Positions 25,760 to 37,645 of a stretch of 48,751 bases of DNA are shown here, one piece after another. Each line of letters begins with the position of its first letter. The first letter of the stretch is position 1. Origin of the DNA: Pelargonium tetragonum (taxonomy: Eukaryota > Streptophyta > Magnoliopsida > Geraniales > Geraniaceae). The notes beneath the pieces are model-generated. The model had not been told where the DNA came from. It made no database searches and saw only the letters and a program-made list of their open reading frames with translations. The position numbers were made by a program, and so were the translations under genes. The stretch lies in assembly GCA_036897445.1 (NCBI GenBank), contig JAYMTL010000142.1:1-48751 (forward strand), in the 5' to 3' direction.

Positions 25760-26130
25760 GCGACGGATAGGACTCCTTTCCTTAACTGTCAAAGAGTCAA
25801 AGCATCCTGTCTTCTCAAAGCTACACTTGAAATGCACTTCCCTCAAGAAGAAAGAGCAACACCAGCAAAGCTAAGAGAGAGAGCTTACAGCTTTCACTTG
25901 GTCTAGATTGACTTCCTTCGACAGCACAGAGCTAGCAGCACAAACGCAACACTAAGAAAGATTCGGAAAGTCACCTGCCTGTTCCTAGTTTAAGAACTTC
26001 GTACCTTGCAAAACCAAGAAGACCGAAGTCGAAGCTACAAATTCATACAATTCTGAAAGCTATGCCAGCTTACAAGCTACAAGAGAATACAAGACTTCCC
26101 TTTGGCTGGCTTTCAAGCAGAGGATTTTTC
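25760..26130. repeat. A/C-rich patch, opposite polarity to the mosaic domain
   Basis: The wording switches abruptly. CA words become far more frequent than TG (25921-25980: about 9 CA, 1 TG), C exceeds G, and TA is rare. An inverted copy of a mosaic phrase is present: TAAGAACTTCGTACCTTG at 25991-26008 is the reverse complement of part of 18075-18102, with one mismatch in 18. Words such as CAGCTTACAAGCTACAAG near 26067 are the complement of words common in the domain to the left. Inferred: this is a unit of the same family in inverted orientation, less mutated than its surroundings. No coding frame was found. Confidence 0.5.
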
Positions 26131-26705
26131 TAGTTCAGATGTGGAGTAGTTCACAAGTTAGTAACAAGTTGTTATAGCTGTTACTAACATATGTTATTCC
26201 TTTACCGGTCAGCCTGTAAATAAAACACCTTAACCTGGAAGACTTTTTCTCCTTATAAAAATGACTAAACAGGAACTCTTATTAGTCTTTTAGCTTCAAT
26301 ACCTTTAGCTGCAACTGCTTGACAACAACTCCCAAACCCTGAAATACAATTCTGAGAGTAACTCTCTATTCTCTAAAGGAATCCCCAAAGAATACTGGTA
26401 TAATATCTAAGACCCCTAAACCTGAAACTGAAAAGTCAAAAGGTAGTCTTTTCTACAGTTATGGACCTTTTCTCTTTATAAAAATGAAGACCAGGAACCC
26501 TAGCTTAGGAATACCTTATAGGGATCCTACTTAATTTATAAGTCCAGCTTTTAAAGTAAGCAAAACCCTAGTGTTAAAGGATACTGATAAAGCCAGAAGC
26601 AAGAGAACCCTTATAACACAGACACGATCCCAATCTTATTAAGTTTGCTTCCTCTCTAATGATAAACCCCATAGAGCGAGAGGTAATGCAATTAAAGGTA
26701 ACAAG
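26131..26705 (+). mobile_element. Decayed dispersed repeat, copy d (possible pogo/Fot1-type)
   Basis: The block end at 26651-26700 is one of the two best-kept copies. In one frame 26661-26696 reads D-K-P-H-R-A-R-G-N-A-I-K, matching D-K-P-H-K-A-R-G-N-A-I-K at 46268-46303. The 36 bases differ at only four positions: two are silent and two together change Arg to Lys. That pattern suggests a real protein segment whose ancestors were under selection. A short helix of the form (K/R)-G-(8 to 10 residues)-L-L followed by a basic tail is known near the C-terminus of fungal pogo/Fot1-type transposases, which is why I suggest that family, at low confidence. A local duplication (26239-26278 with 26461-26500) lies just upstream. 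Confidence 0.4.
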
Positions 26706-29700
26706 TACAATCTAAGACTATCTTACTTAAGCAACCAATAAAATATAAGAACAAGACTCTTATATAATACCTAATAAAAATATGTACCTACCGGATAGGC
26801 TGACTCAGGTTTTAGTTCACGGAAATTGCCTTGTAGTGAGTTTTGATATTCCTGTAAATAATCTATCTTTGTTATCCTTAATTCTTTTTTAATGCTAGGC
26901 TTAAGCGTAATACCAAACTTAAAGGTCTTATCTCAATACTTAGAATATTACTCCAGGATTGTTCTATTACTTTTTGTAACATTAAAAAACCAAAGAAGTC
27001 AAAATCTCACGAGTCTCCTTTTGCAGGGAATAGAAATTCTAGTATTAGTAATAGTATAACACGGAGCTCTAATCTTGCGCTTATAAATTAAGGCTTAAAA
27101 ATAGATACGCATTTATAACGGAATTTGTTGACTTCTATTCTATTAGGATCTGGTAAAGTTATAAATTCACTCAGGCCAGTGCTTTAGCTTACTTTTAACT
27201 CATAGTTCCCTAACTACTATACTCTCGAGAAAATGGAATTGGTCACCAGTTTGACTCTTGCCAGCTCAAAAGTTAAAGTGACACAGTTCAATTATCAATA
27301 CTATATAGGGCTTTGCCGGAACTTGTAACCCGGGTGGTCTATTCAGCTGAGTTGGAGTTTACTTTTAAGTGTAACAAACCAATCTTTAATTATTCATTTT
27401 TATAGCTTCGAAGTTTCCTAAGAAAATCCGCGTAAGTCTTTTTTATTTTAAATTCTAGTAAATTAAAGTTATTTTATAGGCTTCTTCTCTAGTATTACCC
27501 CAGGAATTCTTTTCTCAAAAAGCAAGAAGCGTAGGCTCAAATTCCGTTACTTTTAGAGAGCCCTAATAAGACTCAAAGCCTTTTTGCAGGGATCTCGGTC
27601 TCCAAGGGAGCACCACTAGTAAGCCAAAGTAATTCAAAAGGAAAAGGTTTTTCCAAAAGGTGTACTATTTCAGAGGTAAGTTTACTTACTCAGTAACAGG
27701 ATCCAGTTAACCTTAAATGTAATGCTCTTCCACGGCTCTTTCCAGAAGTAAGGGGAATCCCAACAAAGTATCCGGTGCTTACTTATTACTTATTATAAGT
27801 CCAAAGCAACAAGAAAGACTTTTATCAGATATTTGAATCCACATCCCTTCCAAAAAGCTAGCGCTCAAAAAGGGGCGATTCAACAGTTAGGAATTCTGAA
27901 ATTTTAACGTGAAAGGAGCTTTAGGTGGAGAGTTTTATAGCTTCTAAAATTTCCTTGCGATTATCCCCGAGTTAAGGCTTACCTTTTTAATCCCAGCATA
28001 GATTTACTACAAAGTGGTACTTTTTGAAACTGAAACCTCTAAATATGCTAGTAGATACTGCACAGGGTAACTTATATAAAAAGAACGCGCAAGAGCCCTC
28101 GTAATTGTGGTTATAATTTAAGGACTCTTGATTACAGTAAGGTTAAGGAAAAATTTCCGCAGTAACAACGATGTAAGTAAACCTCTTTTCTCATTAGAGA
28201 ATAACTAAATTGCTTGTTTTGAAAGAGGTTAGTTTTTTGCCCATACCTACTTAATATAGGGCACTTACCCTAAGTGATTAGGCTATATACATTATAAATT
28301 ACCTTGTACTGATCTTTTAGGGCGGCTTGCAAAGTCGGTTTCATTTTGTAATCTAAGATTGAGGTCTCTTATAAGATATAATAAAACTCCTGAGATACTA
28401 ACGAGACTTATATACCCGACTTATACTTATTCAGGAACTCCTGTTAAAGTTTCCCACTATGCAATTTTTGGGGTGTTTAATTGGACTTTTATACTACAAA
28501 ATTATATTGCACGGTTACTCACCATTTTCAAAATATAACAAAGTCTTGCTCCTTTTGAAGTAGTATTTCACTTTTCTAAGTCTAAGGCAGGTCCCTTGTA
28601 AGAAAAAAGGTACTCATTCTCAGCCGAAGGAAGTCCCTATTATATATAGGAATTTAAGTTAATAGGACTCCGGTCTCCTTCGACTCTAAAAGTATAGTCT
28701 TTCTCCACTTCCAGTAGGTATTGCAAAAAAGGCGTTCTATAATTAGGATACGAGATAGGTATACTATGAGATTGAGATTTACAAGGAGTTTTAGGTCCCT
28801 CTCCTAAGCAACTTTTATAAAAAAGAAATTTGACTCTATTTCCTTCCACGGACATTGTACAAGTATTTTGGCCCTTATTTGACTCAAGATAATTTTATCT
28901 ATCCAGTCTGTTTCCGGAATAAACCAAACAGATAAATACAAAAGGTTCTCTTGTTTTTCAGGGAATATTCGCTCTTAAGTTTATAGGTTATATACTTGTT
29001 ATTTCCAGATTTATACAAAAAAAGGCCCTGATCGACACAGAGTTAATACTTATGTGGACTAACTGCGGTTGCTCCTTAGTTTAAAAATGAAAACAGGGCC
29101 TATCCTTGTAGGATTTATCTCATGGGTTTCCCCGACAGCTTCTACCAGTAATTAGTATTAATTAAGAAATTTATAAAAACTTATTTAAAAGGCAGCTCCA
29201 AAGAAAACCTTTTTACGTTACAGAAGGGCCATAGCTACACCGCTTGTAAGATACAGATAAACAGTTAGACTTTTTGTTTAGAACAAGTTAACTCCTAAAA
29301 GCTCCGGCAAAAATATAGGATTTAAACATTAAAAATTTTTTTTTATTTCCAGTATAGAATAAAAAAGCAAGCATATACCCCAAGCTAAGTTTTCTTCCTA
29401 AGTGATTGTGGCTAAAAAGGGCTTTTTAGAACGAACCTTGTGGATTTCTTGGATCAAGAAGGGTTCCCTGCTTATGTTTAATAGGTAGGAATCCCTTTCA
29501 AGAGGAAATCTCCTTTAGTTTATTAGGGTTTGCTAAGCTAAGGCTAGCTTTGTATTGTATATTTTGGTTAAGGCTTTAGTTTTTGGAAAGGTTGCACTCT
29601 ATATTAGTCGAACTGAGGCGTATACCTTTCAAGAAGAGTCAAGTGAACTTAAGTTATGTACTTTTTTCTATAGTAGGTTTACCCACTAAAAAGGTAGGGG

Positions 29701-32700
29701 TGCCTTTTCTATTTGTATAAGCTCTGGGAAATTCCTTTGCTTTTTGAAACCATGAACCGCGTCTCAATTATACTTTGATTTGTTAAAACGGAAACTTTTT
29801 CGAAATCTCGCGAGCTAATTTAGGGCCGACAGCAAAAGAAAAAGGGGCTAGTAAAAAAGTTCAAAGGCTTTCTTTTGATTTGCTTAATATTTAGTTAATG
29901 CTCAGGTTCTAGTTGATTTTTCTTAAAAAAGGCCTTTAACTAGATTTGAGCCTAGTTTTTACGCTTATTCGAGTCGTTTTATTTGCCGAGGGGTTTTAGA
30001 GTCTTGCCCTGTTAGGTAGTTGAGAACTAATTTACTTTGATTTTGACTATATTTCAGATAGGGAACACTTAAAAGGATACTATCTTTCTTTCAGTTACTG
30101 AAAATTAGCTCTAGAACAACCGGACCATACTTAAGTGGATGTGTTAACCGCTCTGTTTTTTAGGTAAAAAGAAGCTCCTACGTAATACAATAGTCCAGTA
30201 GATACCTTTGCGCTTATATCTAAGGAAGTCCTTTTACTCAAAAAAAGAAAGAAACTAATTGCAGTACGCATTAGTTTTACGTTATGCTTATATCTCAAAA
30301 TTGGGATCTTAGTCAATTTTGGAAGTATAAAAAGCTTTTAGGTCCCCCCGCGGGAATCTCATTCGTTTTCAAAATATATCTAATAAAAGACGAATCAAAA
30401 TTTCTGCGGGAGTTTGTATGAGTTTGCTTTTCACCTTAAGAAACCAAAGTGTATCAAATGTAACTTATATTACGGATACCTGTATTTTATGACTAAGCGG
30501 ATTTGACTAAGACTTTTGCTTAACTGCTATGCCGCTAGTTGATTGGAGATATCCTTACCAAAACTCGTAATATATGTTCGGCAATACAAGGACCTATTAT
30601 TTTTTAAATCTTTCTGTCTAAGCAATTCCTATCTCCACAGGCACTCCCCACTCTATTATTTATTATTTACAGGAACCCCATTAAACTATAAAAATTTTTC
30701 GAAGGAACTCTTTTCAATAAGTTTGCTGAAATAACCTTAAACCAACTCAAGTAGAAGTTTTTATAATGGTGACTCCTTAAGGCATTTCCGCCTATCACTT
30801 AGCTGTATTCTAGTTTAGAAGTTTATAGGGAATTTAAACTCTTAAATCAAATTAATATTAAGATATATAGAAAAAGCTCTTGTATCTATGAGCACTCCTA
30901 AGTTTTTAAGAGCTTTAAGCCTTGCTAAATTATACAATTTTAAGGACTCAAAAGGGCAGCCCTAGTAACGTTTAACATTCCTTATCTGAAACCCATACAT
31001 AATCGGCACTGCTCATAAGTATTATCCTAAACTAAGAATCGAGGCATCCAGTTGCTTTTAACTCTAAACACCGAGGAATTCCAAGAATTAAGAATGATTT
31101 AAGAGAAGTATAGCCCTTCTTTTATAGGGGCCCTTACAAGCCTTTAAAACTCTGGAGCTTCTATAGTGAATTAAGACGTAAACTGCTTAACAAGTATACT
31201 TAGTTGTAACTTGTATTTGTTACTTAGAATTGAATGTTTCTCTCTAGTAAGCGATTCTTTTCAATAACTTTATCTACATTATAAAATAAAAAAGCATTTA
31301 GCCGCTACTTTAAAAAGAGAGATTAGCGCCTGCCTAAAATTTCTCATAGTTTCCTTTCTCACGTCAGTGTTATTCGTTATTTAAGAGTGCCCAGTGTATT
31401 CCATTTTCTTTTGTAGCTATCTCAATTAATTAAAAGTGGGAATTAACACTTAAGGATTCTTTAACTGCCAAACAAAAGCTGCGCAAAGAAACCCCAGGCC
31501 TTTGTTTTATTCGTGGGAATACCCGCTTTGACTGCAACTAACAAGAATTTTATGTATTGCATCTCTCAAAAGCGTTTCAAACTGGTAGGCTTTGTTGTCA
31601 AGTTAATTTTACTGGGGGTTCCAAAGCAGGCTGGAAAATAACCTAGACTTTACCGTTTTCCTATTTTACTAGCTCTGGAAAAAGCCCTTTATCTGTATAA
31701 TAAGAAAATCCAAACTAATACATGAAAAAACTCTAAAACAAACTTAACACAAATTTTTATTTAGTGAATAACAAGGTTTACTTTATCCCTTATACCTAGC
31801 ATGACTCAGAGTATAAGAGAAGCTTTTTGACTAAAAAACTATAGCATGAGCATAAAGCAGCACACCTAACAACGCTATACTTCTATGTGGAATTCCGGAT
31901 ATTGTAATAAAAATAAAGAAAAAACCTTAATGGGTAAAGCAAAGGAAAAGGAGCCCCTATTTACTGTAATTCAATTCGAGCAAATAAACGAAAAGCGAGG
32001 TATCCATCGGCAGTAATAAGGTTTAGGCAACCCGTATCAATCACGAAAAGAAAATACGAGGGCGGTGTCTATAAAGCGGGAGTAACTGGAACAGAATGCT
32101 TACAAAGCAAGAGGGAACTAAGCTAAGGTCTTATAAAAGGTTCAGTCCGGCATTTATCAGGCTCTTGATTCGGAGATGTACCTAGTTAAAGGTTTTACTT
32201 AAAGCTTCTTATTTTATCCTGTCAAAAACGGAATAGGCGTATCTCACAAGTGACTTACAAGTCTCGTCATGTAGTTAGAATTGAATTCCCCGGGACTCTG
32301 TCAGCTGAATTCTCGTGGAAAAAAGGGTTGTAGAATTTAGCTTCAAGATTTTTTTGGTTTACAGGCGTCCCCTATAAAAAGGCGTTCCTTAGACATTCAT
32401 ATAGAGCCTGATTAAAAGTATGCTTTGTTACTTAAATCGGGGCTTTTTTGTATGTGAGCAAAACTCGGTATAAATGGCCTTTCGATTTCAAGAATATGAC
32501 CTGAAAGAAACTTTCAAAAGGATTTTTTGATTGTTTGACAAATCAAATAGTGTGTGGTTTGCTCATAAAGGAATTGGCAGAAAACAACTCTGGTCCTAGA
32601 AGTTTATACGCTTAAAAAACCTGGATCCTGTGAACTAAGATTTTCTTTATAAGATTCTTAAAACCCTGTTCACCAGGTAAGAGGTAGCAATAGGTATCAA

Positions 32701-35700
32701 GTAAGTTAAGAGTAGAATTCTTGACTTTAGCGTACTGAATAATTAAGTATATAGAAAAAACACCCGTAAATTTACAAGAATGAAAATCATGGGTTTATCC
32801 ATACTAAAAGTAACTTAGATTACTAACTTTAAAATACATTTCAAGTAAGTCTTAAGTTAAGGCCGAGATATAGAACACGTTTTTGACTTGTAAAAAAAGG
32901 ACCCTATTGTATCTACCATGTACGCAAATTTTCCTTTGTATTTTTCGTTTTTACTACGTTATGGGTCCGAAAACTTGGTCTGTTCTAGCTTTGGTATTCT
33001 ATATGAACCGCATACAAAGCAAAATTAGCTTAGGGGAGTCTTTTTTAGGTTAACTACATTCCCTTATCTAACCTTCTTCCTTCGTGCCAGGATGTAAGGT
33101 AATCGAGAGGGCTTATAAAAAACTATTTTATAACTCTGAGGATACCCAGGCTAAAGTCAAACTTTCTTAAGAGAATCTGTGGTATACTTATCATTTGAGG
33201 AGTCCTCTATCTTAGAATTTCCTATTAATTCTAAATGAAACTTAATTTATCAAGAATTTCGAGACATTGGCTTTATAGAATTGTCGGAGTAGCTTGCAAT
33301 AAAGAAATTACCTTGAGATCCTTAACAGGATTGCTAATAGGAGTCCCTGGGTTTCATTTAGTTAATTGAAAAACCCTACTTTTCCATCCTTAGCTTGGAA
33401 TTATAAAAAAGTATGCAGTTCTGAACTATATAATATAGACACTTAGCTAAAAATTTTTGCGTAAAAGTATCGTAATCATAAATCTCGAATCTTATTTCTT
33501 TTAGTTATATAACCCTGTGACTTTATTTATTATGGGCTCTCCTAAGCAGAAAAAAAGGGTACATATCTAACAAGAATGCTTGTTGAAACATAAATAAAGA
33601 GATTTTATCTAGAAAAAGCTGCCCTCCAATTACACCCTTTTTGTCGAGGCCCGCTACTCTTTTCTTTTATAATAACCCGAAGCATTAGATGCTTGACAAG
33701 GAAATTCGTAAATAAGCGGAAAAGCGGACTACTTTATATAAGGGGCCTACCCCACAAGCCCTTTAATTTAGGATTTTGATATATCTAATTTTGGATAATA
33801 ATATTAAATTGTAGAGATTGGTTTGCCGGTGTACTTTTTGAAGTTATATTCAAAGGGATGCAGGATGCTCTTAACTTAGACTGAGGGGGCGTCTCGCCTT
33901 TTGCACCTAGAGAAGACTTCAAGTTATTCTACCACTTGTAGAAAGAGAATCCTGTTTAACACGAAATAGGGGTCTTAATATGACTTGGGCTATGACTATC
34001 TAACTTAAGGGATCCCCCATTTTACTATTTAGATTTAGATTCAAAAAACTCTTATAAAATAAGAATACAGCTAGGACTAAACCTGTCAATCTCGGCTTGT
34101 ATAACCTAAAAAAGGGACTCCGTTTGTCTTGTGCGCAGAAGCGGCTTCCCGGATTGTTTACCTAACCCCCTTACTTTAGTGTGTTAAATAAATATCCGAT
34201 AACAACGGTATATAGTATATAGAAAAGAACAAGGGAATCCTTTCGAGTACCTAATCTCTGTTTAATTTAACAAGTATAGAGATTCTCGAATTCTGATTCA
34301 GCTCAAAATTCCTATTACCCTATTACAAGGAATTAGGGAACTGCCAGATTGTCACCTATGTTTGATAAAATTTTTTATAAAGTAATCGAGAACAGAAGAA
34401 AAAAGAATATTATCCCTTATTATCGATTCTCTACATAACTAACTCAAGTAAGTCAAAATAAGATAAGAACTGGTTAGTTAAGTTACTTTTGAATTCCCGA
34501 AGTTAGTAATACGGGATAATAGCGCTGGAGTAAGCCCAAATGGAAGAATTCTTAGTCAAGGCAAAGAGATTAACAAAAGAAGCGTTTCTCCGTATTCTGC
34601 TTGCTTTCTAGTTGGGTAAATGTAAATAGAGAGGATGCTGGGAAAGGAGTTATCTACTCAATAGCTAAGTAAGTTGGTTTTATGTGTTCCTTTGCTGTTT
34701 CTCGGTTTTCAGATAATAAAGGGACATTCGCGAGTTTAAGAAGTATAGAGCTAAGGTAATGTGTTTCGAATTCCAAAAGGAAAATCACTTAGATAAAGGT
34801 TTCTTTTCCCGCGTATTCTAATTTTAGAAATGAAATATAGAAGAAAGTACTCATAAATAGATAAATAGAAGTAAGTGTATACGTGATATCATATACTAGC
34901 AGTTCTTTCTAGAAGTTGTCTATTAGTATCTAGTATCCACTTCAAGCTAAAACAGCATAGAGAAACCCTAACTGACTATAATGTATGTCATTTAGAGTTC
35001 TTTAACAAAGGGAAGTCTATCTTATATCAATTACAAGCCCTATATCTAATAAAGTCAAACTCTGTAGACGGATCTCTATGTGTGCGTGTCTTTCCTGGTT
35101 TACACTCTAATTGTATATTCTTTGTCTTCATGTTAACAAGCGGCTGCTTGTTGTCTAGTATTCCTTAAAATTCAGTTTTATTTAGAGGAATGAAAGGATA
35201 TAAATCAAGTCTTTATTTAGGCTGAAGGAATTCAAAAGGGTACAAATCCCTGTCTTTACTTACTCATTAAGGACTTTTTCCTTACCAAGAGTACCTGGGC
35301 CCATTATCCGAGAGTTGGTCTATAGGAAAATTTCTTTCATAAACTACAAAAAACCAAAGGCACTTAATTGCCACCCAAAAAACTATAAGCCCGATTTAGA
35401 GGAATACCATAAAAAGTAAAAGGAAGGCCCCAGTAACTATACGCATGTATTCACTTCTTAGATATTGATAAACTAAAAGAAACAGAAGGGCCCCGATGAC
35501 AAAGAATTAAGTCCCTTGTATTTTACTTGTCCCGATACTTCTTATATTGCAAGAGCTTTAGTTTATACTTATATACAGTGCCTCCATTAGCAGTAGCAAT
35601 TCCCCGTTTTCCACCTTATAATTTGCGTCGGTTTATCCCCACCAGCCCGACTAGGGACTAAAAAGCATTAGATCTCTTTTTATTTAAGAAGTACTCTATG

Positions 35701-36480
35701 TAAGTAATATAGTTACCTGTTTGGTATACTAGGAAAGTGAAACAGGTGTCTAGATATTACAGGAAACTTTTAGTTGTATACGTCTCTGGCATGCAATTAA
35801 AGATTGTTAAAATCTTTCTCTTACTCTTTTTTACATACAAATTTCTTTCCCTTCTATCGATCTGTTAAAAAAAATAGAAGCCAATCTCTTTAAATTACTC
35901 AAAAGTACAAGGAATACATGTCAGCTCCGGGTAGTACGAGGCTTCCTTTAATTGAATTATATAAAACACTTCAGCATTTCGAATTCAAATTTGAAGAAAT
36001 GTAGAATCATATAATAAAGGAAGTGCTTAAAGCGCGTTAAAGTACACTAAAAAAACAAGCCTTTCCTCCTTCAGTAGAGCAATATATTATAATATGGATC
36101 TTCAGATAACAAGAAAGATAAGACTCATTAGCTTGTGGTTAATTTTTAAGTGGGATTTCTTAAAAAATTTGTGTTTTATTTACTTATTTTTACTACTGAA
36201 AATGAGGCAAAGCGCTTTACACTTTAATCTTTTTAAAAAGTCTATTTTAATGCAAGTCTCTGGAGCCAGATGCTCCTAGGTTCAAAGCCGCGAATTTCTC
36301 AAGCTGCCTAAAAGTTTTAGATAGAAAGTTCCCTTGTGTAAGTAACCTCTTAAAATAGGGGTTAAAATCAGTTACTCTTTACAAGTGGGAGAGTCCTTTT
36401 ATAGCTTCAGGCAGGGGTTTTGGAGTATATTAGATAAAAATAAGCAAGATTCCTAATGTCAAAACAAAAGGGGGTTTTAG
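26706..36480. other. RIP-type non-coding DNA, nothing recognised
   Basis: Almost 10 kb without a supportable gene. The frames at 28640-28855, 30131-30316 (minus), 30543-30734 and 36094-36279 (plus) are 60-71 codons long and show no family features. The sample 28081-28260 has a strong RIP-type composition. CAAGAGG-type words appear near 28090 and 32105 but without the rest of the dispersed block. A near-palindrome lies at 35975-36001. At 36253-36282 a small hairpin GGAGC-CAGAT-GCTCC is followed by AGGTTCAAAGCC; it recalls a tRNA variable arm and T arm, but no other tRNA part is present. Confidence 0.55.
35975..36001. repeat. Near-perfect palindrome with 3-base bulge
   Basis: CATTTC at the left end and GAAATG at the right end pair, and the centre TTCAAATTTGAA is a perfect 12-base palindrome. 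Only an extra GAA on the left side breaks what would otherwise be a perfect 24-base palindrome. The function is unknown and chance cannot be ruled out. Confidence 0.5.
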
Positions 36481-36840
36481 GAGGAGCTCTTTAAGTTAAA
36501 TAAATCTCAAAAGTAGCCGGGGTATCTCTTAATTGTTGACGAAGCTTGATTAAGCCAGTCCCTTTAAAAATGCGAGGATCCCTTTTACTTTACACTAATG
36601 AGCGTTTACTTGGTCTTATTGTAAGTTTCCTTTTTAAGGTATAGTATCTTTCCTACTAAGAGTTTCTGGAGATCGAGGAACTATGCTATAATACTAGTAT
36701 AGAATTCCTGTGGTAAGTATAAGAGCAACTTAAAACACTAAAAAGCCTAAAAAGCTTTACTGGGAGAGATAACACAAAATTTAGATCTATAAAAAAGGGT
36801 TTAAAGGTTAAAGGGAAAGTTTATCTATTTAGAATTGCCC
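36481..36840 (+). repeat. Repeat segment shared with 46.66-46.89 kb
   Basis: TTTAAGTTAAATAAAT is found exactly at 36490-36505 and 46674-46689. Farther on, 36806-36837 and 46850-46884 share a GGTTAAAGGGAAAG-type word followed by ATTTAGAATT. The two matches are in the same order and orientation, about 300 bases apart here and 160 there, so one copy has lost or gained sequence. The family is unknown. Confidence 0.4.
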
Positions 36841-37099
36841 TTTCCAATTCCCGAAATGTTACTCTAATTTGCATAAAATAGACCGCCGAGTTATCTAAGG
36901 AGCTTCTAGAAAAAGGGGTCTTTCTATAACAGATAATATAATGGTTAAATAGCCTATTAGATAAAGAGTACTGCCTAATTCCAGGAGCTTTGAACCCTAA
37001 CCTAAGCTTCTATTCTACTGAATGAAAAGAAGTGGCTCTTATAATCCTTGAAACAAAGTCCATTCAACTCCAGATTCTAGATATTACTTAAAATTACTG

Positions 37100-37645
37100 T
37101 CTATTAATATATATATACTAATACAACAATATAGTCATAGTCGTATATAAGCTATAAATAATAAACTAGCTACAATAATACAAGAGTAGTAACTACAATA
37201 GCTACAGGAAACCCTAACAACCACAGCAAAAAGACCCGTATCCTAATAAGTATCTGTTTAGCTTTATACTGTATAACATTAACCTCCTTCAGAAGCCTCT
37301 AGTCGGTAGCAGAGATGTAATATCTAATCTTACTAAGGTTTTTATACTCCCTAACGATAAAGACATAGGGCAAGAGTTAGAACTATCTTACTAATCTCTT
37401 AGAAAGATATAACAGGACTATATCTATAATATTTATTTCTTAAATATCTAAAATAAAAAGGACTAAACAAAGAGTACAAAGTCCTGGGAATACTAGCTAC
37501 AATAAGTCCAGGCAACAAGAAGAAGACCCATAAGAAAGGCAGAACCCCTAAAAGTATAGCAGCTAGCAAGAAGATAGAGAGACCTAGCTCTAGTACAAAA
37601 AAAGATAGGTTTAGCTACAAGGATACAGATATAGAGTATGAACCA
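37100..37645 (+). mobile_element. Decayed dispersed repeat, copy e (possible pogo/Fot1-type)
   Basis: Three parts appear in order. First is an A/T-rich and ACAATA-rich stretch (37100-37200). Then comes the block at 37277-37380, with ATTAACCTCCTTC, CTCTAGTCGGTA and then CTAACGATAAAGACATAGGG about 74 bases later. Last is an A/G-rich stretch (37490-37640) whose three-base periodicity suggests a former Lys/Arg- and Ser-rich tail. The block aligns with copies at 9.1, 21.5 and 44.8 kb. A basic tail after the block fits the C-terminus of fungal pogo-type transposases, but the catalytic part and terminal repeats were not recognised. Confidence 0.42.

Noticed and set aside
36253-36282. tRNA with long variable arm (GGAGC hairpin followed by AGGTTCAAAGCC)
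   Set aside because: No D arm, anticodon arm or acceptor stem can be placed upstream at the right distance.
36991-37230. Telomere-type CCCTAA words near 36.99 and 37.21 kb
   Set aside because: Single isolated words with no tandem array. They are expected by chance in this composition.
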